A stretch of 64,000 bases of DNA from Arthrinium phaeospermum (taxonomy: Eukaryota; Ascomycota; Sordariomycetes; Amphisphaeriales; Apiosporaceae): positions 1,426,001-1,490,000 of the forward strand of contig QYRS01000004.1 of NCBI GenBank assembly GCA_006503535.1, in the 5' to 3' direction. Shown here piece after piece: positions 22,846-36,100 of this stretch (position 1 is its first letter; every line of letters starts with the position of its first letter). The notes below the pieces were generated by a model, which had not been told where the DNA came from, searched no databases, and saw only the letters and a program-made list of their open reading frames with translations. The position numbers and the translations under genes were made by a program.

Positions 22846-25206
22846 CGGGCCGTGCAGGTGTGTTCGTCACACCAGGGATGCGATGCGTTGGGCCACGCGA
22901 AAGAAGATAATCGTATACGGATGGCAGATCGGAAAGGAAAAAACGGAAAGGGAATACTGAGAAATGATCAAAGCAGAGCAAAAGCGAGAGCAAGCAAGCA
23001 AGCAAGCTCGAATCTATATTAATGAAGGAACGAGTCGACTCGAATGCGTCACGCAGCAACAGCAACACAGGGTGCACTGCCCCAGCCTGGCAGCCCACCG
23101 CGGCTCACACACGACGTAGGATGAAAAGTATGGAGTATTGGTTTCGCTGGTCAGCTATTCCCGGGAGTGCCGGCAAGGGTGTTACGATGGGGCTTTGTCG
23201 GTAAATAGCCAGTGAATTGACGCGCGCATGCGGCGTAGAGGTAGGCTGTGAGCAATAAGCAGGAGGACGCGAAGATGATTGGCCGTTTGTCCAAATGTAA
23301 GAAAGTTACGGATAATAAGATGTCGTATGAGTTGGGCTTGCAGAAATGCTGTCAATGTTCTATCCAACGTTTATGTGTTGATCGAAAAATCGGCTCTTGG
23401 TGTTATGTTACCGCCAGGCCAAGGCTCAGTGGAGTAGGCAATGACCCTTGATGATTTACACCTGATCATGCATATCTTGGTTAGCAGTTGCTATTAGCAG
23501 TGTTTTTATTTCGATGTCCATGGATCACGGTCCCGCGGGTAGAACCGTCAAGGAACATTGATTGTCGATGGCTAGCGATGGGCAGCATCGCATCCCGGGT
23601 GCTGGGGCTCGAAAGCTCTTACTTGAGGGCCTCTAGTCAGCTAGCTGGGTGCTAGGGCGGCTGCTAGCTGTACGTCTGCTCGTGTAGGGGAAAAAAATAA
23701 AAAAAATAAGGGCCGGCTCTTGTTGTTTGTCGACTGTACAGCAATTTGCGGCTTTGCATGCCAAGTCAATCATCTCCGCCGCATCCTAGTCATGTCAGCT
23801 TCGGGTTGGCGAAGTTCTTATTTAGTACGGTCCACCCAGCAGCGTGGCCAGTAAGCAATGATGCAATCACAATTGGCTTTTTGCTCTTCGCATTCATGAA
23901 ACGGTGGGCTTGCCGTCCCAGAGCTCCTAGAGGCTAGAGGTCCCAGAGAGCAAACTCCGTAACAAAAGATGACAGCATATGTTTCATATTGCAGCCTTTT
24001 GCCGAGAACATACCACCACTCTGGCACTGTCGTCCGACGGGTTGCTCTCGCTTCGTGCGTCCCTCGTCCCTTGCAGGAGGAGCTAGTCTTCCAATAGTCT
24101 AGGGGGTTTTGTCGTCTGTCGGTCGGGAACTGACTTCTGAAGCGCGGCTCGCGGACTTTAAGGGGTCCTAAGGTTGCACTCTCCGGGGAAGACGCAGATC
24201 GCAGTTGCCGCGTTTCCGTGCCTGTCGCTGCTAGTCCCGCATCAGGACACAACTGGCGCCAAGCATGCCGCAGCCCCTTTCTGACCGCGCCTGACAGCCA
24301 ACCGTCAAATCACCTTGCGCCCCTTTTGTTCGCGTGTCATGTCAGCCCAACTCAACTCCTCCGAGGCTCATTTCATTCGCACATCGCCACCTCACCCATA
24401 TAAATCCTACATGACCGCCGCGTGGTGCTGACAGGATTGCCTGGATACGGACATTGCCTCTTTTTTTGCGTAACCCTTTCATAATCCTCCCCCGTTAGCC
24501 ATTCACTCGAAAGCAGGAGGACGAGGGAAGGCCTCCGTGTGCTTGCGACCGCCACCATCATCAGCCAGAAGACGCAAAAGCTAATTGACTCGGGCGATGA
24601 ACTTTCGAGGCTGGATCGATGACTCTCTTGGTTTCGCCTTGGCAGCCACATAATTGTGGCACAGGCCATACTTCTTCGAGTGCACACTCTACAACGCAAT
24701 GCTCATGTTTCCTGACACGCTCCGGTTTCTGAGAACGAACGCGAACGCCTATGCAGTAACCAGATGTGCTCTTTCTTTCCATTTCCGGGTATCGTAACAA
24801 TGCACGCAGATCTATGCGATAACCTAGTACACGGACAGCTCCTGTCTCCTTCGTCGCTGGATCGGGGAAATAGCAAAAAGTATGGGGGTATTATGTGGGC
24901 ACAAAATCGTACAATCCATCCTCCAAGCCGGAGCCAACTCCTTCTCATGTTCGCCAGGGCAGCCATTCATCATTCGGTGAGACGTGAAATAAAGAAAATG
25001 TGAAAAAACCCCCAAGGTCGGTCGCCAAGTCCACATCGGATCGGATACCGCCGTCTCTCTGTCTTTCTTCCCCTCTCTTGCGCGCCCGTCCTCTCTCTTT
25101 CTCTTTCTCTCTCTCTCGCTCTCGCTTCCTCCTCTTCATCGGGTTCGTGGCTCATAAAGTCGTCCTATATCTAGGAGAAAAACGTAACTGGTTCAAGCGG
25201 TGTATA
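22846..25206. other. Gene-free stretch
   Basis: 2.3 kb with no supportable gene. The lysophospholipase promoter lies at its left end, with a (CAAG)4 microsatellite at 22991-23007. CT-rich sequence at about 25080-25130 lies just past the 3' end of the caspase-like gene. A TATAAAT at about 24399 has no gene after it. Confidence 0.5.
22991..23007. repeat. (CAAG)4 microsatellite
   Basis: Four uninterrupted CAAG units plus one base, 146-162 bases upstream of the lysophospholipase start codon, so probably in its leader or promoter. Confidence 0.8.
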
Positions 25207-27166
25207 TCACCTAAACGTATGATATGGGCCCTCGACTTTCACATCCTTGATGCCTTCCGGCAGCATGCGAAGCCAATTGGCCCAGCTCTCAATGTTGAGA
25301 GATTCGTCGGTTAGTCGAATCGACAGGTTCAGTTGAGGCCCTCCATTGGTTTCGGGACTGAACAAAGGAGGCTTAGGTTGGGTGAATTGCAGCGGGGCTA
25401 ACGTGATTGAGGGAAGCCGCCAGTTCCCGGACATTTGCAGATGTAAAGGTGACGGTGTCCTGGTAACAGCGTCGAGTCCATGATGCCTTTCGTGGACAAT
25501 TCGGGGATAGAGTGCTAGAAGTTTCGAGTGGAACTCGGCGGCCGAAAGTGCATCCAGTGGCCTCTGGTTAAGGCGCGAACGCAACTGTTCGGTCAGTGCT
25601 CGAGTAAAGCTGTTCCTGCCGATCAAGTTGTATTGTTCCTGCGACGTAGATGCGGCGATGATCTCGAGGACCCCCTTTTGGCGAACCATCTTGAAAGATG
25701 GGTAGAACGGGGCATCGATAAGAACTAATGTGTCCGAACAAGCTTCTTCGAGGATCTGCTGAAGGCCGTTCCATCGGATTGATGACGCCCTTTCCATGTC
25801 CTCCACGCTGCGAGGAGTCAGATTTGTCATCGTACAGATGGAACCCTAGCGATGCTCACCTTGCCAAGATCATGTCCCTATTTTCGTCCAAAAAGCTGCC
25901 TCCATTATAATACACGACCTTCAAGACATCTCGCGTATCACTGTGGTCAATGAAGTCATTGATCGTGCGGGAGAGCCACCTCGAAGAATTCTTGCAGCCA
26001 TCGGACGACGAAGGCGGGATCCGGATGACTTCGATCGTGTAGTGATACATTTTGTCAAGTACCTCGGCCAACTCATCCACCGTCGCTGCAACGTTGGAGT
26101 CCATGTCATCCTGCCAACAGACGAGAAGGACCATGATCATGCTGTACCGTCCCCTATGGGGCCCAGATAAAATCCGAGAAGCGGTTCTTTCTAGCTCGGA
26201 CTTGATCGAGTCGATATTGGGCAGAGCTGTGTAGGAGGGTGGGCCAGCTGCGAGTGAAGGCATTGTCATGGCCTTGTCTAGCCTGGGGCCAGATGGTAAA
26301 GGGGTTCGGATGCGGGAGTCACTTAACGTCGCGCGGCTGGGGGTGGTCTGGTGGGCAGGGGGAGTTGGTGTCGAGTCAACGTCCATGTCCTGGGGATCTT
26401 GTGTGTATGAATGCCGCATGGCAACGTTGCTCGATGCCGGGCTGATAGGTCGACCTGCAAGCGGCACCAGTTCCTGCATCGGGCTGTGAGATCGATACTT
26501 TCTCATGGCGTCTTCCCAAGTCATATTGTGGTGATTGGGATGGCACTATAGAACATGTCAGTGGCCGGCCCTCCCTCCGCAGTACTTCTTGAACGGTAAC
26601 GGCAAGCGAAATGCTAGGGAAATCCAGCTTACAGCAACCCGGCGTCGGCGGCAGTCCTGGCAGGCTCCCAGTTTGCGTATCAACGCGGCCTTTTCCCTTT
26701 GCTGGGCCGAAAGGGGCCCGGTACGCCGGCGGCTGGCGCGGCGACTGTTGGAGATCTCCGCGCCATCTTTGACCGAGAAGATCGACTGTGACGATTCCAC
26801 GCTGTAGATTGTGGCGTTGGTGTCAGACGAGGCGTTGGTCACCGCTGTAGCGTCCGTCACATTTGTAGACGTGGACGAAGCCGTGTCTTTCCTGGTGGGT
26901 TGGGGTGATTGATCAGGGGAAGCCGGCATGTGATTCTCAGGTTGATGGTGGGGTAACGGCGGCTGCTGTTGATGTTGGCGTTGCACGCTGTGATCTTCAG
27001 TCTGCATCTGGCCTTGATGTTGGTCCTGCTGCTGGGATTGCGACTGTGACTGATGCTGTTGCTGCTGCTGCTGCGAAGGCGGCGGCGGCGGCGGCGGCGG
27101 TGGCGGCGGCGCTCTGGGATCTTCCGACTTGGGAAATGCCTCTACCAAGCTCGGGGCGGGATGCAT
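25207..27166 (-). CDS. Caspase-fold pseudoprotease-like protein
   Basis: Protein of 606 residues with exons 26633-27166, 25860-26545 and 25207-25807; introns are 87 and 52 nt. The N-terminal third is disordered, with a run of eleven prolines followed by Gln-rich sequence. A cysteine motif, ACQDCRRRRVACHPNHHN, spans the first splice junction. The C-terminal half follows the fungal caspase-like (C14) domain: a beta strand LKVVYYNGGS (about 387-395), FLDENRDMILAS, LVLIDAPFY (about 434-442), GVLEIIAAS, the FTRALTEQLR helix and the closing LNIESWANWL. Active relatives read YYxGHG and DCC here. In this protein His is Gly394 and the catalytic Cys position reads Ala439-Pro440, so protease activity is not expected. 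A further 46-nt intron after TTTAG at 25211 would change the last codons. Start: ATG at 27166 has G at -3. Role unknown. Confidence 0.75.
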
Positions 27167-30100
27167 TGCGCGCGAGAACGGAGAGCCGACTACATCATAG
27201 GGAATGTGTAGCAAAGTCACTCGCCTAAGAGCGTGTGCTCCACCACGGAGATATGTAATTTTGTTTAGCAACCAAAAGACGGAGCGGTCGTGATGCCAGC
27301 GGTAACAGTCGGCCCAGACAGAAATGAAGGGTTTGTTGTTCTTCCCAGCTGCAAGGCTTGCCGGTAGGGGAGGAAAGGGGGGAGAATCCTTTTGGGCACA
27401 ACTTTGGACGGAAGTGAATATGCTGCAGATACCCCTCTCTCAAAGGCGCGTGGTGCGTGGAGAGGAAAATGTGCTTCCTCGGTGGAAAAGCCGGGCCACA
27501 ACCAAAAGAGAAAAGGTCTGGGACGGATAGGGTAGTTCAGGTACCCGCAATGCCGGTTCGTGGAGATGGCGATAGGCTGTCTGAGGAAGCACAAGTAGGT
27601 ATGTCAGTAGCAGTTGGTATTATTCAATATGAGCAGACCGTAGACCGTAGACCTCTCGCTCTCGTTATTTTTCAAGGTCTTTCAGGTGTAAAAGTAACCT
27701 AAATACATTTGATAGCATGGAGAGGCACCTGTGAAGGTTTCGTTCGCTCGTTTGCCGGGCGGGCGGCAGGAGCCGAATAGGTCCCCCGCGCTAAAAATAC
27801 AATAAAATAATTGAAGTGCAGGGAAACGGGGAAATGGGGACAGCTCGACGCTCGCTATCAGACCACTGCAACCCGAAAATCGCACTGCTCTGAGAAGGTC
27901 GAGAAATAAAATAATAATTAAAAACAGCAAATTGTGCACCGGAGCAATCTCTGCACCTTTGGAATGGAATAGAGGAAAGCTATGTATAGGAATCGACGAG
28001 AAGGAAGGCAGACTTCGAACAACCAGAAATATACCTTACCTACGGGTATCGAGAGGTACGTATATTCGGGAGGTTTCTTCAAGACTAGCTCGAATATGTC
28101 AAGTCGAGGCGCGACAACATTCGAGCAATGCCACCTTTAACCTCGGTCAACAAGTGGGCAAGAAGGGGCTTTTGACAACGACGAGAACGACGAGGAAACT
28201 CTAGACGAAGGTGGTGAAGGGCCCCCAAGGATTTGTATTCACCTAGATTCCAGGTTGAGGCCCAGTCATGGCGACCTGTTTAAGATGGGTGTATGTGTGC
28301 GACTTTGCTTGGAAACCCTCTTTACCTTCAACTGGCTACTAGTTCCCGTCGAGGATAAATCAATACTTCCTTATGTACATGCTTATCAAGTGCAGTCGCA
28401 CCTCATCTCGTCGGAGGAGGAGAGGTACCCGTCGGCAGGTCTGCTACTAGCTACATCATACCTACATACTCTACTTAGTTCCCAGCCTGGGGCAAGTGAT
28501 GCAAAGACGGTTGATGCCGTCCCCCTCGACTTTCGCATCAACTCACAGATCAATAGGCAGGTAATGAATGGTAGGTGGTTGTTTTTCTGCCTTTGTGCCC
28601 AAGGCTGTTGCAGGAAGCACCAGCCACGTGGGTGTCCTATAGTCGTCCTCCCGCAATCCACGGAATCTGACTGCTCAGGTATTTTGGGTATCTATTTTCT
28701 TTTCTTTCTTTGGAACGAACCCCTCGCGGGCGCTCGATTTGTTGTCAAGCCCGTCCGGCCAATCAAATTACCAGCCAATCAGGCGCTTTGTCCGACCGCT
28801 GGCTTCGGTGAGTGGACAGGATTCTCGGGTGCTTCCCACTCCACCCCCAGCAAGGTCAGTCCGGAACTCCAAATCTGGTAAAAAGGTGGTCAAACATCAC
28901 CCCTACCTCTCTACCTACCCTGCCACCCCTACCACCCCTCTCCTCCCCCATCGTTGCTTTTCCTGGTCTTTTTACCGGGCGAGAAGGAGAAAAAAGAAGA
29001 AAAGAAAAAGAAAAGAAAAAATCTTCAACGACAAGATCTGGTGACATCTTCCTGTGGGGAAGGGGGGGAAAAGATGCCACACCTTAGCCTTAGGCACGAT
29101 ACCAAGTCCTCCCCGTCTACTCCGTACCTGCCCCTACATACCTGGCCCTACCTTACTGTACTAGTCTCCTCTTCCACCTGTGACAGACGGCCACACGGAC
29201 TTGGATCTTACACGACGGCCACCAATCTAATCGGCCACGGCTCGACAGATCTGTTGTTTCCGGCGTGACAGTCGATGCATTTTCCCGCTTCATCACACCG
29301 TGCTGCATTGACACTTTCCCAGACAAAGAATCTGCATCGCACCATCTGTCCCTGACAGTCCCCGGACTTCATTTCCCCCAACCATCTTTCTCCCCCCTCG
29401 CTCCTTTCCTGTGCCTGTGAGAGGAGGAGGAGGAGGATGGCTGGCCTGCTGGCTGACTGCTGGCTATTGTTTATCATTGTTGATGCTGCTACTGCTGCTG
29501 CCTCCTGCATACTGTAGGTATGTATGTACTGCTGCCTGCACGATACCCTTCCAGGAATAGAAAACCACCTGCCGTTTCCGTTGCACACACTCCTCTCGAT
29601 GGGCGCGTATTGCGCTCGGCAAAGATCGGGACGAGCTGCACCACAATATTTCCCAGTGAACCTCTGCGAGGCTGGCGGGACTCGTCTCTCTCGTTTTTTT
29701 ATTTGGTGGAAACCGCGGCAGCGCCGAATGGCTCTCCGTCATGCAACGTAGTGCCGAGCTGGCCTTTTTTGTTCCCACTGCCTCGCCTATCAGCGTCCGC
29801 TGGGCATCCATCTGGCTCCCTTCCTCTCCCTCTGCACTCTGGTCGTCTTTCTGGCGGGCGGGTTTGCGTTACGAATTGGTATCAGGTCATGGCAGATCGG
29901 CCCGGCAATATGCTTTGCTATCCACTACTTCAGAACACGATGGCTCTCCCTCACTGCCTCTGTCTCTCTTGCCATTAACCGGTGAGAGAATAGATGCTTG
30001 GTTCTCCGTCGTTGTTGTCTCAAACAGAAAAGGCTATAGGCGAATCCATAGTCGTGCTCATCCCTTCCCGTGCGTTGTTGCTACACCTGCCCAGTCGTGC

Positions 30101-30932
30101 ATACGCTTCGTAGTCTGATCTGCAAGCCCCGAGATTACCTTTCGGTTTCCCTTTGCTCTAGGCCTAGGACTGGGCCACATGGATGACGGTGACCCAAGTA
30201 CTGTGTGTCGTAATGCTTTGTCTCCTGACCTGGGGGAGGGGGGCACTCACACTTTCGTGGACATCGCAGCCACGGTGGTCTGCCTCCCTGAGACCTGCCT
30301 ATTCTTCCCCTCGAGCGCCATAGCCGATATCCGTCTCTGCCTCAGTCTCTCCCTCTGATGCTTTCTTGGATGACAGGTGACTATGCCCCGGGCTTATACC
30401 AGGGTAGCAATCGGCAATGGACCGGAAATCACTATTGCTCATCGAATAGAAAAGGTGGTAAATCATTACCTAGACGGCGGACTATAGAAAAGCAAGCGAG
30501 ATCGACTCTTGGCCAGCATGCCAACCCTTGTGGGGGCCCGACCGATTTCGCCATCCTGTGTCCATCAGCTACTGATCCTCGCCCTTCCTACCCATTAGGA
30601 ATACTGGCCCAGTGATCCTATACCCCTGAAGCGGTATTCATCCCCTCAGAGAGAGGGCAGGCTGGCTCTGGCTGACCGGTTTGCACGAAGCCCCTGAACT
30701 CCCGAAATCAGAACATGACAGACTGAGAATGACCGTTATTTTCAAACCCCTTCCGCCATAGCTGACCGTCGACTCCCCAAAACCCAGAGTCTAGTTGCCC
30801 TTTCCCGAAATACAAGAAAGATACCCCGACGACCAAAAGCACGATAGCAAAGATCGACTCGTCACTTTCGTCGCCACCGGCCCCGCTGCGACTGCATGCC
30901 TGGCAGCAGACGACGCCCCACCGGCCACTCGT

Positions 30933-31163
30933 CTACCGTGACATGTCGGCCCTCCAGAAGTGCCAGAAGCTTCGATGGCTTCTGGCAGCGGCGGCAGGCC
31001 TGCCGGTCTCTTCCGGGACCTTCGGTGGCTTGCTGTGCTTGTCCTCAAGAGTAGCTGAGTCCTCGGAGGTGGTCAGCCGCTGCTGCTCCCGGTGGTGAAG
31101 GGGCTGTAGCTGCTGGGCCGAGAAGTGCTCGTACAAGCATTCCATGGAGCGGGAGTCGATCAT
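30933..31163 (-). CDS. Possible small hypothetical protein, 76 residues
   Basis: An ATG-started frame of 76 residues (MIDSRSMECLYEHFSAQQ start, FWHFWRADMSR end), GC-rich compared with flanks, charged and Gln/His-rich, without signal peptide or membrane segment. I do not recognise it. A TATAATTA lies about 150 bases upstream (31311-31318), and a palindromic TTATCTGATAA iron-GATA motif lies between it and the ATG. Length is short and a second frame is also open, so it may be spurious. Confidence 0.3.
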   Translation of the reverse strand: MIDSRSMECLYEHFSAQQLQPLHHREQQRLTTSEDSATLEDKHSKPPKVPEETGRPAAAARSHRSFWHFWRADMSR

Positions 31164-31265
31164 CTTGAAGGCTGTGTCTGTGTAGTTGTGCTTGGCCGGC
31201 GGGTGCTCTCTACGGCTATTGGGTTGGTGAGTCGCTAGTAGAAGGGGGCAAGTGATGTTGTCGTC

Positions 31266-31276
31266 TTATCTGATAA
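31266..31276. promoter_or_regulatory. Palindromic TTATCTGATAA, ATCWGATAA on both strands
   Basis: TTATCTGATAA contains ATCTGATAA on the plus strand and ATCAGATAA on the minus strand, so it is a double match to the fungal iron GATA-factor motif. It lies 103 bases upstream of the possible small gene at 31163. Confidence 0.4.
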
Positions 31277-32214
31277 GAAATGATATCTTGATAGACCAGG
31301 TCAAGAGGTGTAATTATAGACGACTATTAAAGTGACGATTGATGTATGTTACTAGTAGTGTACAGGGAGCATTTGGTTTGGGTCACCTATCTTGGGCACG
31401 AGAGGCTCGTCTGTTTATAAAACATATGTCCTAACTATACTACACACCAAATATGTTCCCAGAAAGCTGTGTTGGGTCTAAAGAAAGAATTGTCTTCATA
31501 CACACAACAGCTGTTGGTTCAACACGGATGGATGCTCTACAAACCAACAATGCCATTCATTGGCAGCGTCGTGGTGAACATAACACACCACTTCCACGCG
31601 AGAATTTCCCAAAACGGATTCCAGCACTTCGTGGACCATGAAAACGTCCATCCAACGGCATACGGAGAGGATGGAAGCTACTGCTGTTGTGATCGATCTT
31701 ACGGCACAATCGGTACCTTTGCAAAAAGCTCAGCCTCCTTTCCGGTGATATCAGCGAGTATAATTGCTTCTTGCGTGCGCAGCCTACCACTCAGCCCCCA
31801 AAATCCCATCAGCCCTACCCGGCGCCCACTGACAATGTAGCTGGCATGCGGTAAGAAGGTATTGTTTCTGCAACAGATACCTGTGATCAAGTCAGAAGCC
31901 CCCATGTCCTCTGGCCACCTACCCACCCACAGTATGCACACGCACACACTCTCCCTGTCATTTCATCACAGACCCCAAATCTTTGGTTTTCAAAATCAGG
32001 GTATCTAGAATATTGACGCCGACAGCTGAAGTTGTGTAGTATCGAAACCGGCGTTGGTCATGTAGCCCACCAATGGGGAGAGCTCCACTGCCCCAATACG
32101 ACTTTGTGATAACAGCAAACAAACAAGATACCATACACCTGGATGATCGTTATTGCACCTACATTCCTATACCTAGCTCACCCCCAACAGTCAATATTGA
32201 AAGCAAGGGGACTC

Positions 32215-32240
32215 TTACCTACCTACTTACCTACCTAGGT
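32215..32240. repeat. TACC/TTACC microsatellite
   Basis: Imperfect repeat of TACC units (TTACCTACCTAC then TTACCTACCTAGG). Similar TACCTACC clusters recur at 37.7 kb, so the motif is a common low-complexity element of this genome. Confidence 0.7.
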
Positions 32241-33175
32241 TCTCATTGATGGCCGAGACTCGACCGAGCAAGAGTGAGTGGAGGAACGAACCCCGCCGGA
32301 CTGTCTCAGTATTCTCAGTTCTCCCAACCCATGTGTCACGCCTGCAGCAAGCGGGCGATCGTCGAATAGGTCCAAGCCCATGGCGAAACAAGCCAAACCA
32401 TGGAAATCGCAAATTTGACCACACCACACAATACTACTTTACTACGTGCATCCTACTTGGACATATCAATATACCGTTGCCTCGTCCAATGGGCCGTTTC
32501 TCCTTCTCGTTTGCTAATCAGGCGATGTGATGATGTTTGACAGCGCTATTTCAACCCCCAACCCAACGACGGACGAACATATCCAATCCCATTTTAGCCG
32601 CGTTTCTCCGGGATCGACATGGGACATGCCGCTGATGGACGGTGCGAACCACCCGTCGCGCGAGCATCAGTCTGTGCAGTTCATGTGCTTATTTCGCTGC
32701 TTCTATTAGCCCAACTGCCAGCGGTTACATGGGACGGGCATGTTAGTACATCATATAGGGTGTTGTCGCTTCTGCTGTTGGTACATAAACTTCTCCTCGA
32801 GTCCATACATGTAGGCACAAGGACGAGACCACATTATGGAATGACATCAAAAAATCAGTGTAAGTGTGGCATGTGAGGCATCTATAATTGACTGAGACCT
32901 CATCAAATAAGTCCGTACATGAACGATTACAAGCATTGGTATCGAACGATAACCTGAACGCCAACCTCCACGTCATCATCGCTTTTGAAGCGTGCGTGGT
33001 ATTCCGATATCCTGACCGCCAGCCGTCTTTGCGAGCCAGCCCTGGCATGGTCAAAGCGAATGTGATGTATGCCTCCAGTCATGCTTTGTAGACAAATACA
33101 GACTCAAACAACCCCAAAACTCCTCCAGATAAACAATCGAATCCCTTCCTTCATTCATGCTTCATGTAGTAAAAT

Positions 33176-36100
33176 CTAGTTCTTCCAAGCCTTACTCAAA
33201 GGACTGGCAATCTTGGGCGCAAACTGCAGACTCTTGCGCCTTGCGGCCATCAGTCTCATCATGACACCCTGGTCCTTCTTCTGGCTCAGCAGACCCTGGC
33301 CAAGTTCGGCGTAAAGGCTGGGCTTGGGCGGTGCAGTCCGCATGAGCATCGCATCCTGCTCAGGAGAATCTTCGTCGTCTTCGGCGTCCGTCTGAGCAGC
33401 CGGTGTCTCGGGGGCCACGTCCATGGCAAAACGAGCAATGGTCTCCGGCGCGGGCGTCTTGGGGACCGGGGTGAGCATGCCAATGGCATCCCAGTCCTCT
33501 TCGCCGGCTGCGTCCATCTCCTCGTCCTCATCACGGTCGGACGGTGTTCGCATCCAGGCGGTGCTGTCACGGCGACTGACGTGGTTGTTGGGCACGGTTT
33601 GGCAATCACGGGGTGCCGAAGTTTGCTTCATGGGCGTCACGAGTGTGCCGTTGTTGTTGGCCAGAGCCTTGGGTTCCATGCTCTTGCGGCGGCGTTGGCC
33701 ACCACGGGGCACAAGACTGGTGTCGACGTAGTAAGGGGCCTCGTCAACCCACTCGTTCTCACGCTCACAGCTGTTACGCTAGTTAGTTTTGACTTCAGAA
33801 AGGGTGTTTGGAATTGTTGGACTCACTCTAATACCCAGCCAACTCCAACACACTGCACGACTCCGCCAGACTCGCGGACCTTCTCCATTGTGCGTTTGCC
33901 TCCATCCTTGAAGACGACGTGTGTGATTCCGATTTTCGATTGCGAGGACTCGTCGCTGTTGGGACTGCTGGGGTTCCAGGTCCAGTTCTTGACGCAGCGA
34001 CCGCCCATTGAAGTCAGAAGATCAACAAAGACGGCACTCGCGTCGGCACCCTCAGTAGTGTGGACATCCACGAAGCAAACCGCACCACGTAGTAGGGCAG
34101 GGTTGATATCTTTACGAGGTGTACGTGCTGGTGTACCCATCGCCGACCAAAGTTCGGACTTGGAAGGGGTAACGGGCGGCTGCTCATTGTCATCATCATC
34201 CAGATCCATCTCATCATCCTCGTTGTCCTTGGTCGGGGAGTATGAGATGACAGTCGCGTTTCTAGAGAGACCTCCGGGGCGTGTGACTTGAGCACGAGAT
34301 GCGCTAGCGCTGCGTCGCTTTGCGCTTCTAGGGGTATCATCGTCAGCCGGCTTGAGGGGGACCTTGGTTGTAGTGTTGAAGGTACGCATGGTAGAAGTGC
34401 GCTTCGGGGTGACGGGAGGGACACTGGACATTGTCACCCGGGACCGGCCAGTAGCGCCACCGAGTAGAGCTGGATCGATGGGAACAGCATTCTCGTCCCC
34501 GTACTCCTGGCTAGCTTCAGACATGGAGTCGTCGTGGCGTTGGTGCTCCCCAGCCTCCTCGGCTTGGTCAGGCTCGACGAGGGACATTTCATGGGCCTCG
34601 GCAGCGAGCTCCATGTCTTCCTCGGTAACAGGGATGTCGTCAAAGACGGGGTCATCGTAGTTTGCACCGATATCAGCCTCCAAGGCGGCCAGCATCTCGG
34701 CATCCGCATCGAAGCTGATTTCGGACTCATCGGCTTCCATCTCTGCTCTCACTCTCATCTCATCCTCAAAGTACGAACTCTTGGCCGGCGACGCACGATT
34801 CGATTTGGGTGTGTTGACTTCAACCAAAGAAAGGTCCTCTTCGCCAACATCATCAGCCGGCGTACTCGATTGGCTACTGCCGAGCTTCAGAGGACTGCCT
34901 GCTCTCCAATCGTTGAGTTGCCTAGCAAGAGGGGTGAATCCGAGCTTCGAGCCTCGCGAAACGGATCGGATGGCTCGGTCAGCAGCCTTGATAGCGCTCG
35001 TGGGCAGACCGTTTCTGAGCGTCTTGGTGGCGCCCGGGGTAGGGGTAGCGGGGACGGCGCTCAATGTGAGCGTTGCTTCCTCCTGGGGCTTTCGTCCACT
35101 GGAAGCAAGCTCATCCTCAGACTCGTCAGAGTCGTAAGGTACCATATCTTTCTGTCGCAATCCGAACATGGGGTTAGACGGCTTGATTGCAGAACGGGGA
35201 GGAGAAGACTCCGGGCTAATGTCGTGAGCTCTGTCCTCCTCAGCATCCGACATGTCAACATCCATGGAGTCCTCATCTTGGTGTGCCTCCTCAGGTGCTG
35301 TAGGCGCTGGCTCAGGCTGAGCTTCAAGCTCGGCTTCATCGGCCGCGATGGTTTGTTCTGGTTCGGGAGCTGCATCAGCAGTTGCTGAGCGCTTCTCCTG
35401 CAGAGCAGGATCCGCGTAGCGTGGCAGCACAGCAGACAGTCGGCCTGGGAACTCAAGTTGCTGGGGTGAATCGAACCGGATCTCAGCTTGCTCAACCTCG
35501 GCAACCTCGGGCTGCTCAACCGCGGCCTCAGTCTCGACTACGGCGCTGTCCACGATATCATTATCCGCCACGTGAATTTCTGACTGAGCTTCGGATACCT
35601 CCGATATTCCGGATACTTCGTGGGCCTCGTCAGCCACATTATCTTCTGCCCCAGAGGCGCCCTCCGCGGAGGGGGCCGAATCCTCGGTCTTGGTCACTGC
35701 AGAACGGATAGGCGAGCCCAGAAGTTTCAGTGGAGATGCGGGACGTTTGGCGGGAGACCCCATCAGAGACATTTTCAATGGCGACTTGGTCCGATCACTC
35801 TCTCCATCTGTCGGGGGTTGAAATCGTGCTATCGGAACCTGGGGTCTCTTGGCAGGGGACTGAAGCAAGGATGCCTTGGTGGGCGACTGGGTCAAATCCG
35901 AAGCATCCTTGGATGGGAAGAGTAACGCCGGGACTCCTTCGACTCTCTTGGCGGGCGACTTCATCGCATCTTTGAAAGGAGAGGATGCGGGCCTCCGGGC
36001 TGGGCTAGTAAGGACCGTGGCACCGGGAGCGTCTTCGGGTTGGTGTTCGGCTGCTTCCTCAGTCTCGTCCTCCTTCTCGGCGGTAGGGAAACCATGATCG

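Larger units (their letters stand above)
27167..33175. other. Gene-poor 6-kb stretch with one possible small gene
   Basis: Longest gene-poor region. It contains one possible small protein (30933-31163, listed), two CCAAT boxes about 20 bases apart near 28758-28781, polypurine sequence at 28979-29020, CT-rich promoter-like sequence at about 29.3-30.3 kb and TACC repeats at 32215-32240. A 208-codon open frame at 28255-28881 has no coding character that I can see. Confidence 0.5.

Noticed and set aside
23818..24252. 144-codon minus-strand frame
   Set aside because: No signal, motif or compositional bias, and no splice partners found.
25165..25210. Possible fourth intron in the caspase-like gene that would end the protein HTFRTTL
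   Set aside because: At 46 nt it is shorter than every other intron here and only changes the last few residues, so the unspliced stop at 25207 was kept; transcript data could reverse this.
28255..28881. A 208-codon plus-strand open frame
   Set aside because: No domain, mixed composition without third-position bias, and it lies in DNA with several overlapping open frames. Chance is the better explanation.
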